The notes below the pieces were generated by a model. The model saw only the letters and a list, made by a program, of their open reading frames with translations. It had not been told where the DNA came from and did no database searches. DNA of 24,210 bases from Smittium mucronatum (lineage: Eukaryota > Kickxellomycota > Harpellomycetes > Harpellales > Legeriomycetaceae). Position 1 is the first letter of the stretch. Each line of letters begins with the position of its first letter. The DNA is taken from contig LSSL01005398.1 of NCBI GenBank assembly GCA_001953115.1, positions 1 through 24,210 on the forward strand. Direction: 5' to 3'. Of this stretch, positions 1-10,174 are shown piece by piece. The position numbers were made by a program, and so were the translations under genes.

Positions 1-248
1 ATTAGAAAATGATCAATTGAAAAATGACCAAATTTTATTTTTTTAAATTTAAAGTGCTCATTTTTTTCTGAAAATGCTATATATTAAGTTTTGCCATCTT
101 ATTGGATAAAACTAAATCGAAAATTACAAACCAATAAAAATTTGTGAATAAAATGAACTAATTTTTTTTATATAAATAGCGTGTAAATTACATGACTGTT
201 TTATCCTTTTCATCTTTCTGCAAAGATAAATGGGCTAGGGTTGATGGG

Positions 249-265
249 ACTTAATATGTCTTCTC
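249..265 (+). repeat. Outer terminal repeat motif of the DIRS-like element
   Basis: The sequence ACTTAATATGTCTTCTC is inverted relative to the copy at 330-348 (16 of 17 bases pair). It is in the same orientation as the copy at 4271-4287. A GCAAAGAT motif lies 21 bases before it at 220-227. Confidence 0.75.
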
Positions 266-329
266 ACCTCGTATAATATCAATAAATCTTTGCTTTAAAG
301 AGTTCGATTAATTCTAAAATTATACTTCT

Positions 330-348
330 GGGAGGAGACATATTAAGT
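330..348 (-). repeat. Inner inverted copy of the terminal motif
   Basis: The plus strand reads GGGAGGAGACATATTAAGT, the reverse complement of the motif at 249-265 with one mismatch and of the one at 4271-4287 with one mismatch over 16 bases. The inverted ATCTTTGC motif lies at 286-293. This copy sits just beyond the recombinase stop, where DIRS elements carry their internal complementary region and terminal inverted repeat. Confidence 0.75.
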
Positions 349-373
349 TACTCTAAATTTAATATCAATTCAT

Positions 374-1194
374 TCAAGTATTCCGAGGATTTCTTGTGGG
401 TCGATAATAGGTATCGAAAGTGGAATAGTTCGACCAAAATGCGCGCGAAACTATTTCGTTTGCAGATACTCCAGAGTTAGCGGCCAGTGTATCACCAATG
501 TCTCTATCCTTAGGTATGGGTGTGTCCGATTAGCGGTGCATTAGGCCAGATATAGATAGGATATTTCGAAAATTTCTGTCTACTGATAGTGTTTTTTAAC
601 TATCGCAAATAAATATCAGCCATTTATTATCAATAAATTTGCTATTATTATCATGTGGTGTTAGTAAAAGTCTAAAAGCTACCTTTTCCTTATAAACTGA
701 GTATTTTAGTAAGGGCATAGAATAGGTTCTGTGTGTGGACTTATTTTTCAGGGTTTTTTGAGGGGATATACGCCACTTTTTTCTTTCGGTGCCACTATAA
801 ATAGATGAAGTGCTCCTGAGAAAATCTTGCTACACCCTTCGTCTACTCTGTGAGTATTTCTGGCTCTAATAAATCCTGTTACTGATGAAATCCAGAGTAT
901 ATTGCAGTAATATTCTTTATAAAAAGACTATTCGAAGGTCCCCATTCTTTGAAACCATCCAAAACTGGCGTTAGTTCTATAGTAAGCCTAACAAAGGATC
1001 TAATAGAATTATCTTCCAGCGAACTTTTAAGTTCAGAGAAAATTGAATTATTTGAAGCTCGGTGGGATTTTCTGCTAATTTTACTAGAACGGATTTGTAT
1101 GCTTTTATGGAGCCTAATTTCAGTTTTTCCGCTTTGTACATTTTCGCCAGATAGTTTATTATCTGTGAGGCCAAAATCTTAGTTTTTATTTCAT
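374..1194 (-). pseudogene. Tyrosine recombinase of the DIRS-like element, disrupted
   Basis: The N-terminal core-binding region is open at 1174-977 and contains INYLAKMYKAEKLKLGSIKAY, an alpha-helical segment typical of phage-integrase SAM-like domains. After a frameshift near 990 the catalytic core continues with TGFIRARNTHRVDE near 885-843, carrying the first catalytic arginine, then a PKEK lysine motif. The C-terminal box FWSNYSTFDTYYR is intact, with the tyrosine pair at 409-404, followed by a stop at 376-374. The N-terminal and C-terminal pieces are in the same frame; between them are stops and at least two shifts. The open frame slightly overlaps the end of the RNase H frame. In DIRS-group elements this enzyme inserts the circular DNA intermediate. 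This copy cannot be translated whole. Confidence 0.85.
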
Positions 1195-3230
1195 TTGAGA
1201 TTCATCAGTCCAGAAACCACTGCTGGACAGAGCTGTATCTGGAGCGACGTCTGAAACGTCGTTTGTTGGAAATGATACAATCGACGGAATAATTTCTGAA
1301 ACCTTGAGCTTAGAGGAAACGCCACTGATTCCCCAAGCTATCAAGATCATGTTCTTGTTTTCTGAGAGCTGAGACTTTCCGCTTTTTTTATCTGGTATGA
1401 ACGTGATTTTCTGCAAAATTACTGGCTGAAAAATTGACAGGGTCGTTAGTTCCGGAAGCCATATGGCTTATTTACACATTTTTGTCACCAGAGTCATCGT
1501 TATCCGTTATCTACTGACTTTCTGTGCTGCTAGTGAGATAAGGTTCCATTTTAAGCAGTTGTAAAGTTTGCTAATCCCTGAAAAATTGTATATTATTGCG
1601 CTCTGGCTCAACGCCTTCGTGTCCGGAAAACTTCTGAAGTAGGCATCTATCTTTTTGTTTGATTTTGATGCGAAAAAGTCCAAACAGTGTTAGCCGTATA
1701 CTATTTTCAGCGTGTTGGATTTTTACTGTGACAGAGACCACCCTTTCTGTGCGATTAATAAGCTTGGTGCGTCTGCTGGATTAAGCACCCAAAGATAATA
1801 TGTAATCTGGGGTCTTTTATTTGTTTTCAAGAAGTTTTCTCATATTTTCTCCGCTATTTCGAGTATTTCGGGGGAATTTTTTCATACAAAATTCCTTAAA
1901 TACGATATTTTAGTCGTTTTGTCTGAGTAGAATAACAACGAGCGATCTACCACGCTCTTGAGTTTGAGAGAATAAAGTATAACGAGAAACCCCTTGAAAT
2001 TGATATTCATATTCTCTTCGCTTTGATTACATATCCTTGAGTACGTCTTGGGTCCTGATACTACCAACCAAGCTGTGTCGCTGAAATTCGCAAAACATTA
2101 CATTTCTGGAGTCTCGGGCAAGAATGAGAGACATTTAGATGACAACAGTTTTTTCTTCCAGAAAAATAGGCTCTGTATCACAGGTTTCGTCAGAATTACT
2201 GTCGATTTCCATGAATTCAGTCTCGAAAATGACTGATTCTTTATCTTCAAGATTCTGCAAAGCATAAGACGGTCAGGAAGTAGAGCGATAGATATTGACC
2301 GAGCTTTAACGATAAAGCTCGCAAGAAATCTCAACGTCTTCTGTCGAGCGTTTAATAATTTTCTGGACCCTCTTCGAAGATCCCTGATCCTGGTGGACGG
2401 AGCTCTGAGGTTTATTTCTCTGGTATTTATGACCACCCCAAGATGGAGATTTATTGGTGCAAGGATATAGATGATTTCTCGTAGTTTAGCTTGAATCCAA
2501 GCTTCGAGAGCTTGAAGTACACAAAATAAGTATTGCTCGTACAGATATCTTTGGTATCGCTAAGGATCAACAGTTCGTCTAGGTATGCCAAAATCCGCAT
2601 AACCTTGAATATGGCCCATTCCATAACTGGTCTCAGGATCTTGGAAAACGATAGGGAGCTGAGTGACAGCACAAAATGAAGAACCTTGAACTGAAATGAC
2701 CGCCCGTTCTGCTGGAACCGAAGAAAATTTCTGCACTTATTGTAAACAAGAATGTGCATAAAAGTGACCTGCAGGTATATGGAAGTGATGTAGTTCTTTC
2801 TTCTGACCATACTGCAGAAGGAAGCTAGGGTTTTTATTTTTAAATTATGCTCTTCCACACTCTTATTGAGTTTCCTCAGATCCATCACGGGGAAGAAGCC
2901 ACCAGTGTTCTTTGGGATCGTGATCAGTCGATTGTAGAATCCAGGGATCTGTTGGTGTACTTCCTCTATGACTCACTTTTCCAGCAGCGCTGATAATTCA
3001 TTCTTTAGGATCGAGCTCGCATCCTTCTTAATCTTTCTCTTGCCCCGCTGAGGGTGTTACATCAGCGGGGAATCTTCCTAAATTTTCTTCGATGACGAGG
3101 TCGGAATTTTTTTGCTCGCGAAGGCCAATTTCACTAGAACTGGGCTCCTAAGCGGGATTTTTAATCCCTTCATTACTATTCCTCGAAACCATTTGCTGTT
3201 GGAAAGCTTGGCCCACTCAGAATTTAACAT
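1186..3230 (-). pseudogene. Reverse transcriptase / RNase H of the DIRS-like element, disrupted
   Basis: The fingers region starts near 3218 (EWAKLSNSKWFRG). It is followed by GFYNRLITIPKNTGGFFPVMDLRKLNK across 2950-2865, a signature of DIRS/Ty3-type reverse transcriptases (pieces RLITIPKN and MDLRKLN). The palm motif reads AYLDELLIL at 2588-2562: the usual YLDD has become YLDE, losing one metal-binding aspartate. Stops lie at 3078, 3057 and 2973, with a frameshift near 2440. RNase H follows in a second frame with FSDTAW (2086-2069) and YSDKTT (1930-1913), then NPADAPS and an FFASKSNKK region. This frame runs on, with further stops, to a TAA at 1186. The product would copy element RNA and remove the RNA strand; this copy is inactive. 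Confidence 0.9.
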
Positions 3231-3317
3231 GGCGAGTCGCACCTAGACTGTGGGGCTTGAATCTGGCCCTACAAGAACCCTCTCCTGCAGTCTCCCCAGA
3301 AAGATCTGTTGGAATCT

Positions 3318-4059
3318 CTAGGTGCGGCTAGATGGAGCTGAAGCTACTGCAGCTGAGAAGGTTTGCACCGTAGTTAAGTTACTGACGGTTGCCTCGTACG
3401 AGACTGAAATTTTCTGGCGCTTACGAAAGGGCTGAATGTATCTTTTCCGAGTCTCTGTTTTCTTACTTGCTAGCAACGTGTCAAACACATCTTGATCCAT
3501 GGACTGCTTTTTATCCGTCTCGAAGATATGATTAACTCGCCCGGAGAACTCCATTCTCCTGTAAAGATTGTCGAGTCAGCTCTGATTAAAATATGTTGCG
3601 ATATCAGAGAGCAGTACTCATGGTGATCGCAAACGAGATATCGGAGTCTTCTGTGATTATGATCCCAGTATTTTCGTGAATCTTTCTGTGTACGTAGTAA
3701 TCTATCGGTCGTGTGACTTGGGAAAGTGCCGTCTGAATCAGTTGCAGCGTGGTATCTCACATCTTCACCGCATTCGATGCTGAATCTTTCAGCGGCGGAG
3801 TAATGTAGCCCATCGAACTGGTTTTCGGAAACGTGTTTGGTGCCATATTGCGGTTTTCTTCCGATAAATGGGCTCAGAAAAAGTCCTCTCCAATCAAAAT
3901 AAATGCTTGGTAGAGCTCTTTGTAAACCGTGATTTTGGTTACGGGAATTCTTGGGGTGATGAAAGGGCCCTCGTCGTCGAGCTCAGATTTCCTTTTGCGC
4001 ATTGGCTGGTGTAACAAAGCGGTAAACTCGTTTAACTTGGCGTTGGTATCTTCAGACAT
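3318..4059 (-). pseudogene. Gag-like ORF1 of the DIRS-like element, disrupted
   Basis: An ATG at 4059 opens a lysine/acid-rich N terminus (MSEDTNAKLNEF). Stops follow at 3876-3874 and 3759-3757, a frameshift near 3606, and another stop at 3578-3576. Between these breaks the frame still carries FPKTSSMGYITPPL and VTRPIDYYVHRKI, then FSGRVNHIFETDKK and a basic stretch ending in PFRKRQK, before a TAG at 3318. I recognise this arrangement as resembling the ORF1 protein encoded upstream of RT in fungal DIRS-type elements; that match is from memory and moderately secure. The last part is in the same frame as the reverse transcriptase. The likely role is RNA binding and particle assembly. At least two of the stops are TGA and could derive from CGA arginine codons. 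Confidence 0.7.
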
Positions 4060-4270
4060 TTGTTTAATTGTTTTTATAAATTATCTAATAATAATTTAGA
4101 AAATTTAAAATCCTTTAAGCTGGTAGATTATCTTTGTTAAAGAAAAGATTATAGGAGTATATCTAAACTGTTCTTCACAGCCTTTATCAAAAAAAAATTA
4201 TAGTTTATTTCTTTCGCTTATTTTTAATGGTTTATATTTTAAGTTTAGTTTTACGTTATAAAATGTTAAC

Positions 4271-4287
4271 ACTTAATATGCCTCCTA
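4271..4287 (+). repeat. Terminal repeat motif at the gag side of the DIRS-like element
   Basis: ACTTAATATGCCTCCTA matches the reverse complement of 330-348 at 15 of 16 positions. CAAAGAT follows at 4302-4308. It lies about 210 bases upstream of the gag-like start codon (4059, minus), as expected for the 5' end of the element. Confidence 0.72.
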
Positions 4288-4312
4288 TTTGATGTAAAAT
4301 ACAAAGATTCGG

Positions 4313-7300
4313 GTAAAAAAAAATAATTAAATTATATAAAAAACAGTAGTATAATTACTAAAATTGGGGAAGGGGGGGGGGTTTATATCCCATTATTTAT
4401 TTTAAAAAAAAAATCTTAAAGTGTTATTTTATTATAACATTAATATTTTCTATTTTTTATTAATTTATCGAAAATTAAATTTATTTATTCACAAAAAAAA
4501 TATACTCAAGCCGGATTTCTTGTTATAAAATTTGGGTAACTACTTTGGATAAACTTATACCAGTATATCCAATAAAAAATCCAGTTTTAATACAGAATCT
4601 AGAAAGTTTTCCAAGTTAGGATCAAAGCTTGAAACGTTAAAATGATTATAAAGATATGTACTTGAATATTTATGATTCTGTAGAAGCAATCAGGGTTAAA
4701 TCTAGATACTATGGAGAAAAAGCGATTAAAGATCTATAACTTTTAGAGAAAGGTAGAATCAAATCACTATAAATATATAGATAAACAATTTATCAGTGGA
4801 TTTTGACTAAAAAAAACGAAAATAGTATTTGGCATTCAAAAATAGCTAAAAATTTAGTAAAAAATAACCAAAGATAACCAAAAGTATAAAAATAAATGAT
4901 TTTTTGTTGGGAAAGACCATGAAAGAGATAGATATTTATATATTGTTGGTGCTAAAATCGATAAAAACAAAACAAAAGTAAATAGTAAGTATTTATACAT
5001 ATTGGATATGTATAGGGGCATTGAATTTTCCAAATAAAGTATATCATTTACTTAAGAATTCAGAAAAGGATCGGGTTCAAAATAATGAGTGGAAATTGAA
5101 TTTTTGGGCAAAGTTAGTTTCAGGAAAAATAAAACTGGATGTAACGAAAACAAAATTAAAGTATTTTACTTTTATCCGGATTATGAAAAAATAATTTTTA
5201 AAGATGCGACATATGTACAGCCATTGAATCGATTAAAAACACATTGCAGTGTATAGGCTATTTTTTTGCTTTTTTATTTACATCTATCTTTAAATAAGTA
5301 TTGTTAGGCGGAGAAAGAATCAAATCTAAAACACAATATCTACAAATTTAAATAGAGAAAATGTATAACCAATTTATAAATAGTAAAATAATTAAAAATC
5401 CAAGTTCCAATTATAATGAATGATTGGATGCTTAAAATTGTAAAAATAAAAATAAAATCAACATTAAATATAAAATAACTCGACGCCTTTGAAAAAAAAA
5501 GGAGGGGGGAGGGGTTAAAATCTTAGATAAAGACGATGCTAAAATAAGAAATATTATTTTTCAACTATCAAATATATATTCCTTTAGGTATTAACTATAA
5601 TTATATATATATCTGTGTTTAAAGCATAATTTTTTTTCTAAAAGCTAGAAATTTCAAATAATGCAAATAAACAAAACAAGAGGAAATGAAAGAAATATAC
5701 ATATACTCATGTCATAGTAAATAAAAGAAATATACATATACTCACGTCATAGTAAATAAAAGAAATATACATATACTCATGTCATAGTAAATAAAAGGCG
5801 AAACCTTATTGAAAACAAAAATTGTATGTAAATACTTGAATTTATACATATTATTAATCTCACTTTGATTATATATGAATTAGCATTTTTAACTGTTTTT
5901 TTTTTTGAAATAATAGTTGCAGATATCGATATTAACCTTTTTAATACCTCTCGAATTTGAATTTTATTTTTTTTAATTATTTTGCTTTAGTTTTCTTTGT
6001 CATTGCCGTTGATGTTTATGTTGCCGTTGTCGCTTTAGTTTTTTTTTTTTTTGAAGCATTAGAATTTTAATTTTGTAAGGGTTGAGTTTTATATTTACCA
6101 AGTATTTGTGGAAGTGTTCTATTTCCGGGCTATTTTAAGGGCAAATGTTGTTAGCTGTACCAACCACACTCTTATTCGAAAATAATTTATTAGTTTAAGA
6201 TCATTATTATAAAGGTTATAATTTCAATAAATCACAAAAAAAAGGCAAGTAATCATATTAGGAGTTTAATGAAATGGTAAGAAAAGTTAGAAAATCAAAA
6301 TCTCAAGCATTTTTAATTAATGTCATAGGAATGAAGATTCGGTCTAAAAACCCCAACTTTTTCATAGATCCCTATTTCATATTTTTATACTTTTCAGTAC
6401 ATACTTTCATGTGGTGCATACATCCTCCGAGACTTTATTATATATTTAATTAGACTTGTATTAAGCATAATTCTCCTTGCATTAACTGTAATAGCTTTTT
6501 AGGCACAAATTTGCTTATATTCTGTTAGCTCATTGATTAACCGTTCATGCATAAAACAGAATAAATAGAAATTTAAAGAAAATAGTCTTTGGTTTCAAAG
6601 GTATAGTGGAAATTCCATCCACATAAATTCTTGTAATACCGAGAACTGAAAATGGTATTTGTTAATTGGAGTTGGGTTTAGTTCTTATTCTATATGGTCT
6701 CAGCCAATCCAGACTATTGAGGCTGCATTAGATGTTGGTAAAGGTGGCGATAGATATGGGCCTAGTTTCCCGTTAAGACAAGCAATTGGGCTGATTTGAA
6801 ATAAGAATATATTAGCGCTTTTAGGTCCCAGTCTACTCTTAACCTCGAGTTTTTATCTCATACTTTTTCCAATAGTTATCTGCCAGTAAAATTCCTTAAA
6901 AAAATGGTAAAAAGCGCTTTTATCGAAACATACCCACTTATTGGTTAATTTAATATTTAGCAAAAAAAACTAATGGTCATTTTTGAACATTCGGCCCGGA
7001 AAGGAGATTAACGCCCAGTGGTTTATAGAAAAGAGGGTATAATTGGTGCAGAAAATACTAGTGCTTACGGAACAAATCTTGTGCGGTTGATTGGATAAAG
7101 CATCCATAGTTGAACATTAGTTGGAAGGAATATTTGGGATGGAGATTGATAGGTTAAGTTCGGGAGCGGAAACTAGATAGCGTCTGGAATTCCCAGAATG
7201 AATCGGGTGATGACAAATAGAAATCAGTAGTCTTCAGAATCAGTGAGTTTCGTAGTGGGAAAGATAGGCAGTCTTTTCGATTTTTGTCTGGTTTTACAGA

Positions 7301-7386
7301 TTTTAAAAAAGGCGGGATATACAATTGAGAGTTCTTTACCTTTTTAGGCTTTTTTTTGGTCGATTTCTTGATTTCATAAATATACA
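4313..7386. other. A+T-rich stretch without a recognised gene
   Basis: This 3 kb is mostly very A+T-rich with frequent stops in all frames. It holds G-runs at 4366-4381 and 5501-5514, a 35-base tandem repeat at 5691-5795, two overlapping open fragments at 4982-5191 and 5089-5253, and a less A+T-rich part at about 6650-7300 with short open stretches on both strands. None gives a convincing gene. Confidence 0.6.
5691..5795. repeat. Three-copy 35-base tandem repeat
   Basis: Three consecutive 35-base units start at 5691, 5726 and 5761. They begin AGAAATATACATATACTC and end GTCATAGTAAATAAA. Units one and three are identical; the middle unit has one substitution (ACGTC for ATGTC). The near identity suggests recent amplification by slippage or unequal exchange. 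There is no associated reading frame. Confidence 0.95.
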
Positions 7387-7407
7387 TTTCGTTTGTTAAT
7401 TTAAGCG

Positions 7408-8098
7408 ATGCTCGCTCTTGGTAGAACTTTTGGATCAAAGGGAATTTCCCTTTCGAAATTACCAAAAAAGATCTTGTTGTTTAGAAGCCTGACTGCTCAT
7501 GCTCGTGAGATCATCGAATCTGTAACTAATTGTTCATATGTAGAATATGCTTTTTTTTTTTCTAAAACGATTTAAATATTTTCCATTTCATTGTAGAATA
7601 TTAAGGATTCCAAAGTGACTGTGTTTATGAAGGGCACCCCCGAAGAACCTTTGGTATGTTGACACTATATTTTATTTTTATTTTTTGTGTGTAAACAAAG
7701 TTTCCATTTTTAATAAGAATTGTAAAGTTATAAAATAATTTATAAGGACTGTAAACTTTCTGAATGTATATAGTGTGGGTTCAGCAGAGGTGCTATTCAA
7801 ATCCTTCAAGTGAATGGGGTTGAACATCCAAATGGTGTCAATTGTCTAGAGGATCCTGAGTTGAGAGAAGGAATCAAGGAATTCTCGTAAATCTTGTTGC
7901 ATACTTTTACTGCATACTTATTATTTCATCTCTTTTAACCAATGTTTTTACTTTAGAAAATGGCCAACCATTCCCCAGATTTACATCAATGGTGAATTTA
8001 TCGGAGGGTTTGACATTTTACTCGAGATGCACAAGTCCGGAGAGTTGGAATCTCTTTTAGTAAAGGAAAAAATAGTTGATTCTACTGATCCCAAATAG
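7408..8098 (+). CDS. GRX5: Mitochondrial monothiol glutaredoxin (CGFS type)
   Basis: Four exons (7408-7521, 7597-7653, 7774-7886, 7957-8098) join to 141 residues. Introns are 75, 120 and 70 bases, start GTAACT, GTATGT and GTAAAT, and all end in TAG. Residues 1 to about 30 are basic, hydroxylated and free of acidic residues, as in a mitochondrial targeting sequence. The glutaredoxin fold follows: VFMKGTP (KGTP 50-53), active site CGFS at 58-61, [18 protein letters not shown] at 97-114 with the TIP cis-proline and the GG glutathione-binding turn. In this family the CGFS protein binds a [2Fe-2S] cluster with glutathione and passes it from the ISU scaffold to target proteins in the matrix. An in-frame TAA just before the ATG fixes the start. 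The second intron falls directly before the active-site cysteine codon. Length and motifs match Grx5/GLRX5 well. Confidence 0.95.
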
Positions 8099-8595
8099 TT
8101 TCCTATCTAGCAAAACCTTTTTGTTTGATTCTCTGATTATCCCATATGATGCAACCATACCATACTATTTCGTCTCTGGCTCTTCTCTCTGATATTAGCT
8201 ATATTATTCTGGTGTTGAGATACTTTTTTAGATTTTATAACACAAATTCATAATTTGGAATATATATGTTATGGTGCTGAAATATAATTTCAAGATATAT
8301 AAATGCTTTATTTCGTTACATTTAAAGCGTTTGTTTTTTGATGACTAAAAAGTTGAAGGTATCTGATTTCTATCTACAATTTATGGCATTATGTTATATT
8401 GGTTCTACCAATCAATTAGCGTTTTCATACTTTATTGATTTTTTTTTTGAAAAAAAAAAAAAAAAGCACAATTTTTTACTGCAGATATAATGAAGATGAA
8501 TTGGCGTTTAATGATTAACCAGTAATATAGAGACGAGAGAAGTAGTGAACCCAGTGTCTTGAATTAGATATTTTTAATCGATTTACGCTAGAGAA
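8099..8595. other. Intergenic region between glutaredoxin and PDCD2-like gene
   Basis: It holds the 3' end of the upstream gene and the promoter of the downstream one. The notable element is T10-G-A16 at 8439-8465, which could fold as a T/A hairpin or act as a rigid poly(dA:dT) promoter tract. I see no gene. Confidence 0.6.
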
Positions 8596-10168
8596 ATGCT
8601 GGACTATGTGCTGCTCTCATATGCTGATGGAGCTCAGGAATTAGCCGATGCATCCGATCCTTACATTAGCAAACTCGGTGGGAAACCCGTAAGCTTTCTC
8701 TTTTTTTTTAAAAAAAAAATTTCATCCCTTTCTGATTCTTCATGTCTTTGTCGAATCACCAAAAAACGCTTTCTTCCTCTTTTAAATATAAGTTACGCCA
8801 TTTTGGTGAAATTATCAACATAGACGTGGTTGTCAGAGAAAGAAAATGTACATTACCCTGAAAAATCTATAGTGTTGTGCGACAGTTGCGGCGAACTACT
8901 AGTCTTGTTGTTCCAACTATACGCCCCTCTCCCCGATTCTCCATATGACCGGTTTCTTTACTTGTGGGGCTGTATGCAAAAGTCCTGCATGGAATCTCCT
9001 GGCAGGTATTTTTTTTCTTACAACTCTTTGCCCTCAACATTTCAAAAAAATAATACATAATTTAATTACCCACTTCAGTTTTAAGGTTTTGCGAGGTCAT
9101 TTACTTAACATCGAGTATTTGGAAAAACTTGCGAAAACTAAAAAGACCAAGAAAAAACCCGCTAAAAAGTCTTCCGGAAAACAAGTCGTTTCCAAGAAAC
9201 CTCCTGCAAAGATTAATGTAAGCTGTTTTTTCTTTTTATTCCTCCTCTTGCTTTTATATAAAAGCTTGAATTTGTACTATACTGTGTAATAGTTTGGATC
9301 TATTTGGGATAATGATACCGAAGAGCTGGATTTTAACCCAACACAACTGCAATCGCTCAAATCTTCTTTGGCAATTGTTCAGCCTAAAAGCACCGAAATT
9401 GGTGATTTGGAACTAGATATTAAATACTTGAAAATTTCGCAGAATAGCAGTATATCCAGCGACTTACCATACGTCCCTGGCCAGTACGTATACTCTGAAT
9501 ACGAAAAATTGGATGCTGGTTGTAAACTAGACGAATACAACAATGCAAGCTCTGGGGATTCCGAGACAGGCGACGAGCAATGGACAGCGGAACAGTATGA
9601 AGCCACTGTTTTGCCTAGTGGGATCGATACTGCTCTTGATAACTTTATGGGAATTATAAGCCAGAACCCAGAGCAAGTAATCAGGTACCAGTTCGGTGGA
9701 ACTCCGCTGCTGTATTCGACCAACGATCAGGTTTCATCCCTTCTTTTAACCCCTGGCTCCAGCTGCGATCCACTCGTCGAACACCGGTTTGGACTGATTA
9801 GCGATGACGAAAAAGACGATGAAAAGTCCTCAAACACCAAATACTCTCCCAAGAACGTGCCCCGGTGCCCACACTGTAACGGAAAACGCACGTTTGAACT
9901 GTCCGTTCTCCCATCAATCATCCATATCCTGCACCTATCCAACCTCGCAAACAGCCACCGCGACGTCGAATCGTCTAAACTGAGGGGGAAACAGTTTTTG
10001 GAATCCATCAATGACGGAATGGAGTTTGGCACTTTGCTCGTGTTCGTGTGCGAAAACGATTGCCATTTCGGGACTAGCTGTTTGCCCGTTTCCGAGCGCG
10101 ATCTGGCCCGATTCTCAGTTCCCCAGTATTACCAGGAAATCGTCTACACCCAACTTGAATCACATTAG
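8596..10168 (+). CDS. TSR4: PDCD2/TSR4 family ribosome assembly protein
   Basis: Four exons (8596-8688, 8824-9005, 9079-9217, 9293-10168) give 429 residues. Introns are 135, 73 and 75 bases with donors GTAAGC, GTATTT and GTAAGC. The N-terminal domain has SKLGGKPTWL across the first junction, a four-cysteine set (C50, C53, C81, C86) and QLYAPLPDSPYDRFLYLWGC, all typical of PDCD2. A lysine-rich, NLS-like segment spans about 111-136. The C-terminal PDCD2_C domain carries the IRYQFGGTPLLY region (about 268-279), CPHCNGKRTFEL at 330-341 and EFGTLLVFVCENDC at 382-395. Family members are dedicated chaperones for ribosomal protein uS5 (Rps2) in 40S subunit assembly. An acidic, serine-rich linker (about 220-235) separates the two halves. 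The 3' half is clearly richer in G and C than the first exons. An AATAAA follows the stop at once. Confidence 0.95.
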
Positions 10169-10174
10169 AATAAA
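10169..10174 (+). terminator. Probable polyadenylation signal of the PDCD2/TSR4 gene
   Basis: AATAAA begins on the base after the TAG stop. In DNA this A+T-rich the hexamer alone is weak evidence, but its place is suitable. Confidence 0.35.

Larger units (their letters stand above)
220..4308 (-). mobile_element. Decayed DIRS-like tyrosine-recombinase retrotransposon
   Basis: Read on the minus strand, this unit has the order gag-like region, reverse transcriptase, RNase H, tyrosine recombinase, which is the order of DIRS-group retrotransposons. These elements integrate through a tyrosine recombinase rather than a DDE integrase. Every domain is broken by stops or frameshifts, so this is a relic. 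The limits come from three copies of a 16-17 base motif (249-265, 330-348 inverted, 4271-4287) and a shorter GCAAAGAT-like motif beside each (220-227, 286-293 inverted, 4302-4308). No long terminal direct repeats, protease or DDE integrase is visible. At about 4.1 kb it seems shorter than typical DIRS elements, and I see no clear methyltransferase-like domain between RNase H and recombinase, so a Ngaro-like relative is possible. Group assignment is confident, exact ends are not. Confidence 0.88.

Noticed and set aside
949..1182. Plus-strand 77-codon frame in the element.
   Set aside because: It lies antisense to the recombinase N-terminal region, whose minus-strand translation is recognisable.
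3470..3760. Minus-strand 96-codon frame inside the gag-like region.
   Set aside because: It is out of frame with the recognisable gag blocks on either side and is a by-product of the frameshift near 3606.
9379..10032. Minus-strand open frames opposite the PDCD2/TSR4 last exon.
   Set aside because: They are antisense shadows of a conserved coding exon.
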